Assembly (NCBI RefSeq): GCF_000526915.1
Contig: NZ_JAGZ01000001.1
Location: forward strand, 856,844-920,843
DNA: 64,000 bases
Direction of reading: 5' to 3'
DNA from: Mycobacterium genavense ATCC 51234
Lineage (GTDB): Bacteria > Actinomycetota > Actinomycetes > Mycobacteriales > Mycobacteriaceae
A program made the position numbers and the translations under genes. The notes below the pieces were generated by a model. That model worked only from the letters and a program-made list of their open reading frames with translations. It was not told the DNA's origin and searched no databases. Within the stretch, counting starts at the first letter, position 1. Each line of letters opens with the position of its first letter. Positions 28,537-36,610 of the stretch are shown piece by piece.

Positions 28537-29375
28537 CGAAATCCGCGACGGGTCAGCGCTCGCCGCACGCGTCGCACCACGTCGTCGGGCTTGTCGTCGG
28601 CGATCACCCGGATGACGATCCAGCCCAGCTCTTCGATTTTGCGCAGCCGGACCTGATCGCGAGCGTATTGGCGGCGGTCCGCGCGATGGTGATCGCCGTC
28701 GTACTCGGCGGCCACCCGGTAGGTTTCCCAGCCCAGGTCGAGGCACGCAATCAGATGCCAGTTCTCTTGCACCGGCAATTGCGTTGTGGGACAGGGTAGT
28801 CCAGCATCGATTAACAGTAGACGCAGCCACGTCTCCTTGGGAGACGCGGCGCCCGGGTCGACCAACGGCAGGGCCGCACGCAGCCGGCGCAGCCCGCGCG
28901 CACCGCGGTACCGCTTGGCCGGCCGCAGCACGTCCTCGCTCGAGAACGGTGTCGCCCGCATCAACGCGTCGATACGCGCGACCGCCTCGCCTCGTGGCAG
29001 CTGCCGGGCAAGGTCGAACGCGGTCCTGGCAACAGAAGTGACCGGCAAACCGGCAACCGTGGTCACCTCATCCGGTGCGATGCGCGAGTTTCGGGTCAGC
29101 ACGCCGGCCGGCGGATGCGGGTTGCGCCAAATCAGCTCGACGGGCTCGTCGTCGTCAATCCACCGCGATCCATGCAGTGCCGCCGCGGCCAGCCCGGCGA
29201 GGACACCCCGTCGCTGCGACCACAGCCATGCCGCAATCGAACGCGTTCGCAGCGTCGCCGTCGAGCGATTCGGCACGTACACATCGGGATAGATCGCCCG
29301 GAAGTCGGTCCGCAACCGATACCAGCTCAGTTGGCCTCGCCGCACCGCCTCGCTGCCCATCAACACCTCGTCCAC
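28527..29375 (-). CDS. DUF559 (Vsr/PD-(D/E)xK-like) protein with AbiEi-like N-terminus
   Basis: This protein has 282 residues from a GTG at 29375; the ATG at 29360 is an alternative. The N-terminal part (WYRLRTDFRAIYPDVYVPN) is the AbiEi/winged-helix-like region common in mycobacterial members. VTSVARTAFDLAR is the conserved middle. The C-terminal DUF559 domain has VAAEYDGDHHRADRRQY and RDQVRLRKIEELGWIVIRV, resembling Vsr/very-short-patch endonuclease folds with Glu-x-Asp-Gly-x-x-His and a downstream Asp. M. tuberculosis has nothing between Rv2675c and Rv2674. Direct repeats bracket the gene. The biological role is not known. Confidence 0.85.
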   Translation of the reverse strand: MDEVLMGSEAVRRGQLSWYRLRTDFRAIYPDVYVPNRSTATLRTRSIAAWLWSQRRGVLAGLAAAALHGSRWIDDDEPVELIWRNPHPPAGVLTRNSRIAPDEVTTVAGLPVTSVARTAFDLARQLPRGEAVARIDALMRATPFSSEDVLRPAKRYRGARGLRRLRAALPLVDPGAASPKETWLRLLLIDAGLPCPTTQLPVQENWHLIACLDLGWETYRVAAEYDGDHHRADRRQYARDQVRLRKIEELGWIVIRVIADDKPDDVVRRVRRALTRRGFRDT

Positions 29376-29408
29376 ATCTGAAAGACGTCGCGACGCGGCG
29401 ATGAGATC

Positions 29409-29468
29409 CCGCGAAACTCAAACCATGGCCACGCTTTTCGGCGTGTCGTCGCAACTGGTTAAGTGTCG
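29409..29468. repeat. 60-bp repeat, outer copy, upstream of the DUF559 gene
   Basis: This is the second copy of the unit at 28477-28536, in the same orientation, 932 bp away and 34 bp upstream of the DUF559 start codon. The inverted arms are slightly degraded at the right end. The spacing places the DUF559 gene exactly between the two copies. Confidence 0.85.
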
Positions 29469-29485
29469 GGGAATCCCCGGCGGAT
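29459..29485 (-). pseudogene. 3' tail remnant of a second DUF559 gene
   Basis: On the minus strand these bases translate as IRRGFPDT followed by TAA. The intact DUF559 gene ends TRRGFRDT followed by TAA, and both tails run into the same 60-bp repeat. The rest of this second gene is absent: msrB begins its stop codon at 29485. The piece is short, so the call rests on its exact position relative to the repeat. Confidence 0.6.
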
Positions 29486-29907
29486 CATGCCCCGCTCGGC
29501 ACCAGGCGCAGCGAGATGGAGTTGATGCAGTACCGCTGGTCGGTCGGGGTCGGATAGCCCTCACCGGCGAACACGTGACCGAGGTGGCTGTGGCAGTTCG
29601 CGCAAATCACCTCGGTGCGCGTCGTGCCCAGCGAGTGGTCGGGGCGCAGGATCACCGCATCGGAGTTGGCCGGGTCGAAGAACGACGGCCAGCCGCAGTG
29701 CGAGTCGAACTTCTCCGTGCTGCGGAACAACTCCGCCCCGCAGGCCCGGCATTCGTAGACGCCCTCGGTCTTGGTGTCGGTGTACTCGCCGACGAACGGC
29801 CGCTCGGTGCCGGCGCGACGCAGCACCTGAAACTCTTCGGGGGTCAGCTTCTGACGCCACTCGTCGTCGGTGAGCTGCAACTTAGGGCGTGACACGTCGG
29901 AAGTCAT
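29485..29907 (-). CDS. msrB: Peptide methionine-R-sulfoxide reductase MsrB
   Basis: MsrB reduces methionine-R-sulfoxide residues using thioredoxin-type donors. The protein has 140 residues. Zinc ligands appear as CRACG (two Cys) and CANCHSHLGHVF. FDSHCGWPSFF is the substrate-binding segment, and RYCINSISL holds the catalytic Cys. The start overlaps the aftC stop (ATGA), so the pair is probably one transcript. The stop is directly next to the DUF559 tail remnant. Confidence 0.95.
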   Translation of the reverse strand: MTSDVSRPKLQLTDDEWRQKLTPEEFQVLRRAGTERPFVGEYTDTKTEGVYECRACGAELFRSTEKFDSHCGWPSFFDPANSDAVILRPDHSLGTTRTEVICANCHSHLGHVFAGEGYPTPTDQRYCINSISLRLVPSGA

Positions 29908-31202
29908 GCGTCCACGCTAGCGCGTGTCAGCCAGGCCGGGTCAATCCCGCCGTCCAGCCGGTTTTCGTCCTTGGCGTCGAGGTAGCGGAAGTAGAGCACG
30001 GTGAACACCACGATCAGCAGCAACGACCAGCCGTAGCTGATCTTGAGGTATTCCAGCGCCCGGCCCCATCGCATCCAGTTGAACAGCAGCCACCGGTCGA
30101 GTGTCAGGAAGCCGTAGATTCCCAGCCAGGCCGGCCAATTGCGGATCGTCGAATTCGGCAGCACGACCGTCATCAGGAACGGGAACAGCATCATCGAGTA
30201 GTAGCCCTGCGACAACGACAGCGCCAGCCACGACCACAGCAGCAGCACCCCCGAGGAGGTGGTGAACCAGAACAGCGGGTCGCGGGTGCGGTAGTAGCGG
30301 TACAGCAGCCAGAGCGCGCCGATCGCCAGCGCCGTGAACAGCAGCCGCAGGAACACGATCAGCCAGGTGGGCAGGCCGAAGTAGACGCCGTTGCCCTCGA
30401 TCGAGCTGTTGAAGTAGTCGCGGGTGCCCAGGAAGTACGGCACCGTCTTCGTGACGAAGTCCATCGGGTCGGCGACCAACGGCCACGCCACCGCGTTGAC
30501 GACGATCGGCACCACGAACGCCGGCACCAGCGCCCGCCATTGGCGATTCAGCAGCGGCAGCAACAGCAGGGGCAGCAGCACCGGTTTCAGCGTGAGCGTC
30601 AACCCGATCACCACACCGGCCCACCACTGACGGCTGTTTTTGCCGTCCAGCAGCCAGCGCAGGAACAGCAGCTCGGCGAGCAATACGCAGCCGTTGATGT
30701 TGGTGAACACCAGCGTGTTCGTCACCGTCTCGGTGCAGAACATGCCCAGCAGCAGGGCGGGAGCCGCGACCGAGGCCAGGGTGCATTTGAACAGCCGCAA
30801 CAGCAGGTACCAGGCGATCAGGATCGCGATCGTGTTGATCAGGATGAACAGGTAACGCGACGGCGCGAACGACAGGTAGCCGAACGGCGCCATCAGCAGC
30901 GTGCCGCCGGGCGGATACAGGTAGTGCGGGTCGACGTAGTCGAAGTGTTCGTTGTAGATGTCCCAGCCGCGCCGGAAGTTCAGCACCGCACGGTAAACCG
31001 GCTTGAAGTCGTCGGTGATGTTGCCGTTGGTGGTGATCACGATGCTGCGGTGCAGCACCGAGAGGATCGCCGCCGGCCACAGCGCCGACCGCAGGATCGT
31101 CGCCGTGCTGGGCGGTCCGGAGCGGGGACGGAAGGCGGCCAGCAGCCAATCGCGCAGGCCGGTTCGAGTCGAGTCAGCAGCCGTCACCAGCGCACCGTAC
31201 AC
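29904..31202 (-). CDS. aftC: Alpha-(1->3) arabinofuranosyltransferase AftC
   Basis: AftC is a membrane GT-C glycosyltransferase (GT87-type) that makes the alpha-1,3 branches of arabinogalactan and lipoarabinomannan using decaprenylphosphoryl-arabinose. The protein has 432 residues from the GTG at 31202, one residue from the M. tuberculosis length. There are about ten membrane segments, and the first extracytoplasmic loop contains NITDDFKPVYRAVLNF with the Asp pair typical of GT-C active sites, then DPHYLYPPGGTLLMAPFGY. It is coupled to msrB. Confidence 0.94.
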   Translation of the reverse strand: MYGALVTAADSTRTGLRDWLLAAFRPRSGPPSTATILRSALWPAAILSVLHRSIVITTNGNITDDFKPVYRAVLNFRRGWDIYNEHFDYVDPHYLYPPGGTLLMAPFGYLSFAPSRYLFILINTIAILIAWYLLLRLFKCTLASVAAPALLLGMFCTETVTNTLVFTNINGCVLLAELLFLRWLLDGKNSRQWWAGVVIGLTLTLKPVLLPLLLLPLLNRQWRALVPAFVVPIVVNAVAWPLVADPMDFVTKTVPYFLGTRDYFNSSIEGNGVYFGLPTWLIVFLRLLFTALAIGALWLLYRYYRTRDPLFWFTTSSGVLLLWSWLALSLSQGYYSMMLFPFLMTVVLPNSTIRNWPAWLGIYGFLTLDRWLLFNWMRWGRALEYLKISYGWSLLLIVVFTVLYFRYLDAKDENRLDGGIDPAWLTRASVDA

Positions 31203-31222
31203 CGCGGCGCCGCGCCGACAGT

Positions 31223-32785
31223 TCAGGCGGGACAGTAAGTGTCGGTGCCGGGCAGCTTGCCGGTGTTGAGATAGCCGACGATCGGCGGGATCGCGCACGC
31301 CGTATAGATGCTGGCCCCGTGGCCGATGCCCTGCCACATCACCCGGCGGCTGGCCGCGCCGGCGTTGATGATCGTTGCCGCCGTCTGCGCCACGCCTTCG
31401 GAGCCGACGATCGGGTCGTTCTGCACGCCCAGCAGCACGACGTCGACCCTGAGTTCCTTGGGCGGCGTCGGCGGCGAGATCGTGGGCCAGTGCACGCACT
31501 TGACCAAGTTGAGTGCGGCGACGGTGCCGAACTGCGGATAGAGCTTGGCCCAGGCGACGACGAGTTCGCGCACCCGGTCCGGGGTCGGACGGTTGATCGC
31601 GTCGCTGCAGGAGTTGACGAACTGACCGTCGGTGTCGACGGTGGCGTCGGCGCGGTTGATCAGGCTGGTCAGCTGGTTGGCATCGCCGGCGCGGGCCGCG
31701 GCCAGCGCGCTGGCCAGACTCGTCGTGGCGTTGACGCGGCCACCGGACGGGAAGCCCAGCGCGACGGTGATGGCGTTGACGACCTCGGCCAGCGAAGCAC
31801 CGCCGGGCCCCCGGCTGGCCCGGGCGTCGGCCAGCAGCGCGCTGACGGCGCCCTTGGGGTTGGGGCCCAGCGCGCAGTTCACCGCGACGCACTGCGCGGC
31901 GAACGCGTCGAGCGCGGCCTGCTGTCCCTTGACCTGCTGCTCGGCGGCCGCTTCGGCGTTGACGCCCAACGCAATCGGGGAGTCGAGCAGCAGCCGCGCG
32001 ACCTTGTCGGGACGCGACGACGCGTAGGCCAGCGCGACCTGCGCGCCGTTGCCGATGCCTAGCAACGCGACCGCGGGCACGTCCCACAGGCTGCGCAGCC
32101 GCTCGATGTCCGAGGCCGCATGCGAGTTGTCGTAGGCGCTGTCACCCGGGGCGATGGCGTCGGTGCAGCTGGTGGTGGCGGTGTTGGAGATGTCGGACAG
32201 GTTGGCGACCGGGTCGTCGCCGCTTTGGAATTGCGCCTGATCGCGCATCGACTGCCGGTCGGAATGATCCCGGCAGTCGATCGAGCTCGACATGCCGATG
32301 CCGCGGCGGTCCACGGCGACGATCGGGTGGGCCTGCAGCAGATCGCTGCCCGCCCGGGACAACCATACCGGCAGCTGCGCCGACGACGGCAGGTCCGAGC
32401 CGGTGGTGAGGACGAGCGGTCCGGCGTCCTTCGGGGTCTGATTCGACCGGGCGCGCACCACGCCGACGCTGACGGTTCCCGATCCGCCGTTGACCGGGTC
32501 GAGGTCGGCGTCGTAGTTCGCGCAATCCAGCCGGACGCCGGTGGGCGCGTTGCGAACGCCGGCGTCGTTGAACACCTTCGACGTGCAGTCGTGCCACGAC
32601 AAGTCGTTCTTGGGGGCCGCGATCGGCGGCGGACCGGCCGGCGGCGGCTTCGTGGTGGCCGCGCCCTGCGGCCGGGCATCGGAATTCGTCGCGAAGCGCG
32701 GGTCGGCGGCCAGGCCGGGGACGCAGGCGGTCAGCAGCGTGATGACCGCGACCAGCGTGGTCACCGACCTGATGTGCCGACTCAT
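31223..32785 (-). CDS. Secreted lipoprotein alpha/beta-hydrolase (Rv2672-like), nucleophile apparently lost
   Basis: This protein has 520 residues from the ATG at 32785; an upstream ATG at 32803 is possible. The signal peptide ends in a lipobox (VITLLTAC). The body resembles mycobacterial tripeptidyl-peptidase-type alpha/beta-hydrolases: an HPIVAVDRRGIGMSS strand, a central VALLGIGNGAQVALAYAS elbow, an Asp in VVLLGVQNDPIVG and a His in WQGIGHGASIYTAC. At the elbow the expected GxSxG reads GIGNG, so the usual Ser is Gly. Either the protein is a non-catalytic fold or another residue serves. Confidence 0.82.
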   Translation of the reverse strand: MSRHIRSVTTLVAVITLLTACVPGLAADPRFATNSDARPQGAATTKPPPAGPPPIAAPKNDLSWHDCTSKVFNDAGVRNAPTGVRLDCANYDADLDPVNGGSGTVSVGVVRARSNQTPKDAGPLVLTTGSDLPSSAQLPVWLSRAGSDLLQAHPIVAVDRRGIGMSSSIDCRDHSDRQSMRDQAQFQSGDDPVANLSDISNTATTSCTDAIAPGDSAYDNSHAASDIERLRSLWDVPAVALLGIGNGAQVALAYASSRPDKVARLLLDSPIALGVNAEAAAEQQVKGQQAALDAFAAQCVAVNCALGPNPKGAVSALLADARASRGPGGASLAEVVNAITVALGFPSGGRVNATTSLASALAAARAGDANQLTSLINRADATVDTDGQFVNSCSDAINRPTPDRVRELVVAWAKLYPQFGTVAALNLVKCVHWPTISPPTPPKELRVDVVLLGVQNDPIVGSEGVAQTAATIINAGAASRRVMWQGIGHGASIYTACAIPPIVGYLNTGKLPGTDTYCPA

Positions 32786-32812
32786 GCCGACCACAGTAGC
32801 CATGCCGCGGTG

Positions 32813-33583
32813 CTAAGCCCGCACGTAGCGCGTGTACAGGTAGCCGGCGTCGTCGCTGAGGATGTGCGCGCAGCCCATCCGGGTCAGCGCCTGACCGGGG
32901 CCCGTCGCGATGCGCCGGGCCAGCCCGCCGACGACATACGGCGCGATCGTCAGGCACAGCTCGTCGAGCAGGTCGCGCTGTATGAGCGCGCCCAGCAGCA
33001 TCGGCCCGCCCTCGGTCAGCACCCGCCGCATCCCGCGGGCCGGCAGGATCGCCAGCAGCGCGGCCTCGTCGACCTTTTCCGGATCGGGACCCGAGCAGTC
33101 GATGACCTCGGCCAGATCGCCGATGCAGCGGCGGGTTTCGTCGGCCGCGGCCGTGCAGGTGAGCACCAGGGGCGCCACCTCGGTGCGGGTGAACACCCCC
33201 ATCTCCCGTTCCAGCCGGCCGGACTTGGTGACGATGGCCAGCTGTGGCACTTCGCTTTGCCCGCGGGCCTGCCGACGCTGGCGCTCGGCGATTCCCGCGT
33301 GCGCCCCGGAATAGCCCTCGATCCGCACGGTGCCCGCACCGACGACGACATCGGCGAGCTCGCGCAGCAGGAAGAAGATCAGGCGGTCACCGGGGCTTGC
33401 CATTGGGCCGGTCTTGCCGTCGGCGGTGGCACCGCCGTCGATGCTGGTGATGAAATTGGCCCGCACCCAGGTGCTGTCCCCGTCCGGATAGGCGTAGAGC
33501 TGGGGGAGTTCGCCGTCGTCGAGTTCGCGGCCCGACCCGAGCAGGGTCAACGGGATGTCGGCGGCTCTGCCTGACTCGGGCAT
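32813..33583 (-). CDS. ribD: RibD-type pyrimidine reductase-like protein (Rv2671)
   Basis: This protein has 256 residues, only the reductase (RibD_C) half of the bifunctional riboflavin enzyme. NADPH-fold features are WVRANFITSIDGGATADGKT, FLLRELADVVVGAGTVRIEGY and VLTEGGPMLLGAL. In M. tuberculosis the homologue can act as a dihydrofolate-reductase analogue and its overexpression causes para-aminosalicylate resistance. Its normal role may be in riboflavin or a related reduction. It lies 27 bases downstream of and on the same strand as its neighbours. Confidence 0.88.
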   Translation of the reverse strand: MPESGRAADIPLTLLGSGRELDDGELPQLYAYPDGDSTWVRANFITSIDGGATADGKTGPMASPGDRLIFFLLRELADVVVGAGTVRIEGYSGAHAGIAERQRRQARGQSEVPQLAIVTKSGRLEREMGVFTRTEVAPLVLTCTAAADETRRCIGDLAEVIDCSGPDPEKVDEAALLAILPARGMRRVLTEGGPMLLGALIQRDLLDELCLTIAPYVVGGLARRIATGPGQALTRMGCAHILSDDAGYLYTRYVRA

Positions 33584-33617
33584 GAGGACGATTGCAGCAC
33601 ACCGTTAGAGTTTTCGC

Positions 33618-34675
33618 ATGCACGGGTCCACCTCCGCGGATGGTTTCGGGCCCGCACCGCATCTGGTGGATCGGCATCCGAGCGTGTCGCCCGAACGGCT
33701 GATCGCGCAATTGCGGCCGCCGCCGACGTTCGCCGACGTGGGCTTCGCGACGTACCGACCGGATCCGGCCGAACCGACGCAGGCCGCCGCCCTGGCGGCG
33801 TGTCAGGACTTCTGCCGGCAGGCGCAACAGCGGCGCGCGGGCCGCAAGAAGCTGCTCGGCCGTCGTAAGGTGCTGCCGGGCGTCGGGATCTACCTGGCGG
33901 CGGATTCGGGGTCGGCAAGACGCACCTGCTGGCCTCGGCCTACTACCAGCTGCCCGGACCCCGTCCCAAGGCGTTCGCGACGTTCGGGGAGCTGACCCAG
34001 CTGGCCGGGGTGTTCGGCTTCACCGAATGCATCGACCTGCTGGCCGACTACACCGCGGTGTGCATCGACGAGTTCGAACTCGACGACCCCGGCAACACCA
34101 CGCTGATCTCGCGGCTGCTGTCGTCGTTGGTCGAGCGGGGGGTCTCGGTGGCCGCCACCTCCAACACGCTGCCCGAGCAGCTGGGGGAGGGCCGCGTCGC
34201 CGCCCAGGATTTTCTGCGCGAGATCAACACGCTGGCAAGCATTTTCACCACTGTGCGGATCGAGGGCCCGGACTATCGGCACCGCGGCCTGCCGCCGGCG
34301 CCGCAGCCGCCGACCGACGACGGGGTGATCGCGCGCGCCGCCGGCGTGGCCGGGGCGACGCTGGACGACTTCGACGCGCTGTGTGCGCATTTGGCCACCC
34401 ATGCACCGTGCCGCTATCTGACGCTGATCGAGGGTGTCACGGCGGTGTTCTTGACCGGTGTGCACGGCATCGACGACCAGAACGTCGCGCTGCGGCTGGT
34501 GTCGCTGACCGATCGCCTGTACGACGCCGGCATTCCGGTGGTCGCGTCCGGCGCGAAACTGGACACCATCTTCAGTGCCGAGATGCTGGCCGGCGGGTAC
34601 CGAAAGAAGTACCTGCGGGCCATTTCCTGGTTGCTGGCGTTGACCGCGGCGGCTACCCAACCTCGCGGGTCATGA
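33618..34675 (+). pseudogene. ZapE/AFG1-like ATPase with one frameshift in the Walker A region (Rv2670c-like)
   Basis: The N-terminal part reads from the ATG at 33618 to VLPGVGIYLAA. It then shifts frame at about 33896-33907, where GCGGCGGATTC lacks one G relative to a readable GFGVGKTHLLASAYYQL. The rest (FGELTQLAGVFGF, VCIDEFELDDPGNTTLISRL, then AATSNTLPEQLGEGR and YRKKYLRAISWLL) continues open to 34675. Walker A, Walker B (CIDEFEL) and sensor motifs are all intact apart from the one missing base. The family is a AAA+ ATPase linked to membrane-protein quality control or cell division. The frame loss fits a single homopolymer indel. Confidence 0.87.
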
Positions 34676-35201
34676 CGTAGTCGTTTTCCAGGTGATCGCC
34701 GACCTGGAACGTCCTGGTGCCGCTGCCGGTGAAACCGCTCTTGGCGTAAAAGCGTTGGGCGCGTTGGTTTGCCTTGCTGACGCCGAGCCGCACGCAGCGC
34801 ACGTCCCAGTCGGCCGCGACCGCCAGCGCGGCGTCCATCAGCGCCGCGGCCGCCCCGCTGCCGTGCTGGTCGGGCAGCAGATACAGCTTGGACAGCTCGG
34901 CGGCCGGACGGATCTCCACCGCCCGCTGCACGCCGGCGTCGTCGGAGACGCCGCGAACGACCATGGCGTAACCGACGATTCGCCCGTCGTGGCGTGCGGT
35001 CAGAATGGCACGCTTCGGATCGTCCAGATACTCGCCGAAGCGGGCGGGCGACAGGTTGGCCGCGACGAAGGCAGCGATGTTGTCGGGCGTCGCGGTGGGC
35101 GGGCACGCCAACGGAAAGGTAAGCGCCGCAACGTGAGCCAGCTCTGCAGTATCGACGGAACCCGTCGCGACCCGCTGGATGGCCAGTGTCAGAGGTTCCA
35201 C
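34653..35201 (-). CDS. GNAT-family N-acetyltransferase (Rv2669-like)
   Basis: This protein has 182 residues from a GTG at 35201; internal starts could shorten it. GNAT features are GYAMVVRGV on strand 4, LSKLYLLPDQHGSGAAAALM (the acetyl-CoA pyrophosphate loop, Q/R-x-x-G-x-A/G) and RLGVSKANQRAQRFYAKSGF. The substrate is unknown. The 3' end overlaps the convergent ATPase frame by 23 bases, and the start overlaps the end of the exported-protein gene by 13 bases. Confidence 0.87.
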   Translation of the reverse strand: MEPLTLAIQRVATGSVDTAELAHVAALTFPLACPPTATPDNIAAFVAANLSPARFGEYLDDPKRAILTARHDGRIVGYAMVVRGVSDDAGVQRAVEIRPAAELSKLYLLPDQHGSGAAAALMDAALAVAADWDVRCVRLGVSKANQRAQRFYAKSGFTGSGTRTFQVGDHLENDYVMTREVG

Positions 35202-35698
35202 TGCGCGAGGTGCCTGCCGGTCTTGCGGTCCAGCAGCACGACGTTGGAGACCGGATCGCGGTAGGTGTCCCAATACACCCCGCCGCGCACGATCGCCCCG
35301 TTCGGCGCGTTGGTGAGCACGTTGTCCAGCGCGTCGGGTGCGTCGGTGGCGCGCGGCTTGTAGGCGTCGGCGTACGGGGTTACTCCGTCGAAGCTGAACG
35401 CGGTCGCCATGATGAACGGGTTGGGCACTTGGATCGCGCGGACGGTCACGTCGGCGCGGGTGGGGGTGCTGCCGGGAAAGCTCTTGATCGGAACCCCGCT
35501 GCGGGTGTAGCCGAATCCGGGCGGCGGGTTGCACGGTGACACGCTGCTGACCGTGACGTCGGCGATGTAGGTGCCGGTGTCAACCCGTAGCGTGTCGCCG
35601 ATGTGACCGATCGGCGCGTCCTGAGCCCACGCGCTGGGAGCGGCGCTGCTCGCGGCGGCGATGAGCAATGTCGACAGGACGATCAGCCAGCGGCGCAT
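35189..35698 (-). CDS. Exported protein, Ig-like/MPT63-like candidate (Rv2668-like)
   Basis: This protein has 169 residues. A typical signal peptide (MRRWLIVLSTLLIAAASSAA, cleavage after AWA) is followed by about 140 residues rich in beta-strand-like alternation (DTGTYIADVTVSSVSPCNPP, RADVTVRAIQVPNPFIMATA). The strand pattern recalls the DUF1942/MPT63 immunoglobulin-like family, but I cannot confirm it without a search. The ATG at 35698 is chosen because it places the signal peptide correctly. An Rv2668 homologue occupies the same place in M. tuberculosis. Confidence 0.75.
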   Translation of the reverse strand: MRRWLIVLSTLLIAAASSAAPSAWAQDAPIGHIGDTLRVDTGTYIADVTVSSVSPCNPPPGFGYTRSGVPIKSFPGSTPTRADVTVRAIQVPNPFIMATAFSFDGVTPYADAYKPRATDAPDALDNVLTNAPNGAIVRGGVYWDTYRDPVSNVVLLDRKTGRHLAQWNL

Positions 35699-35758
35699 CT
35701 TCGCATGATTGCACACCACCTAGTGCGGCGGGAGGGGTTGCACCGGCCGCTAATTGGG

Positions 35759-36487
35759 CTATTTGTCGCCGGCGAGCGATTTCAGCGTGGCGATCAGATC
35801 CGCCTCTACTCGGTCCTTGTCGACGCCGCATCGGTGCAGCGGCCCGGCGTCGTCTTCGAGTTCGAGCAACGCCAGCAGCACGTGTTCGGTGCCGATGTAG
35901 TTGTGGCCCAACCGAAGTGCTTCGCGGAAGGTCAGTTCGAGCGCCTTGCGGGCCGCGACGTTGAACGGGATCAGCTCCGGCTGCTGATGGGCCGGCCCGT
36001 CCCCGGCCGCGGGGGTGGCCGCCGCGCGCAGCGCCGCGACGTCGACGTGCTGGCGCTCCAGCAACACGGTGGCCAGCGCGGCCGGGTCGGTGAGCAGGCC
36101 CAGCAGCACATGGTCGGGCGTGATCTCGCTACTGCCGGCGTCGTGCGCGGCATTCTGGGCGGCCACCACGGCGCTGCGCGCGCGGGGGGTGAAGCGTCCG
36201 AAGCCCTGCGACGGGTCCAGGGTGGTGGGCTCGGCCCGTGGCACGAACCGCTTCTGGGCGGCCTGTTTGGTGACACCCATGCTCTTACCGATATCGGTCC
36301 ACGACGCCCCGGACCGGCGTGCCTGATCCACGAAATGCCCGATCAGATGGTCGGCGATCTCGCCCAGGTGCTCGGCGGCCAGCACGGCCTCGGCCAGCTG
36401 ATCGAGCGCATCGCTGTTCACCTGCTTGATCGCGTTGATCAGCTCGTCGAGGCGGACGGGATAGACGATGGGCGTCGGCTCGGACAT
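35759..36487 (-). CDS. clpC2: ClpC2, Clp N-domain protein with helix-turn-helix
   Basis: This protein has 242 residues with no AAA+ ATPase domain. Residues 1-90 contain a DNA-binding-like helix-turn-helix (ASWTDIGKSMGVTKQAAQKR). Residues 100-240 are two Clp_N repeats (FTPRARSAVVAAQNAAHDAG, then LELTFREALRLGHNYIGTEH) like those that bind substrates and natural antibiotics on ClpC1. M. tuberculosis ClpC2 is reported to protect ClpC1 from cyclic-peptide antibiotics and to regulate its own expression. The ATG at 36487 matches family N-termini. Palindromes lie just upstream. Confidence 0.93.
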   Translation of the reverse strand: MSEPTPIVYPVRLDELINAIKQVNSDALDQLAEAVLAAEHLGEIADHLIGHFVDQARRSGASWTDIGKSMGVTKQAAQKRFVPRAEPTTLDPSQGFGRFTPRARSAVVAAQNAAHDAGSSEITPDHVLLGLLTDPAALATVLLERQHVDVAALRAAATPAAGDGPAHQQPELIPFNVAARKALELTFREALRLGHNYIGTEHVLLALLELEDDAGPLHRCGVDKDRVEADLIATLKSLAGDK

Positions 36488-36490
36488 ACC

Positions 36491-36538
36491 GTCAACACTA
36501 GGTTGACGCCATGGCACGTGTCAACCATGGGTTGACAC
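36491..36538. promoter_or_regulatory. Two palindromes upstream of clpC2 (candidate ClpC2 operator)
   Basis: GTCAAC-ACTAG-GTTGAC (36491-36507) begins 4 bases upstream of the clpC2 start codon. GTGTCAACC-ATG-GGTTGACAC (36518-36538) has perfect 9-base arms. Both share the half-site GTCAAC/GTTGAC, spaced by 31 bases between centres, so a dimeric repressor could occupy both. ClpC2's own helix-turn-helix is the obvious candidate. The sequence is directly seen; the binding protein is inferred. Confidence 0.7.
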
Positions 36539-36610
36539 TCGGGTGGGCCGGGAATTTCCGGCCGAGGCAGGAATGCGAGTTTGCCGCGGGTCTGCGACGA
36601 TCAGGAGGCT

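Noticed and set aside
29409..29468. CRISPR repeat
   Set aside because: There are only two copies, 932 bp apart, with a gene between them and no spacer array.
29889..31238. 449-residue Gln/Arg-rich frame on the plus strand
   Set aside because: It is the antisense of aftC. The repetitive look comes from the codon pattern of membrane segments.
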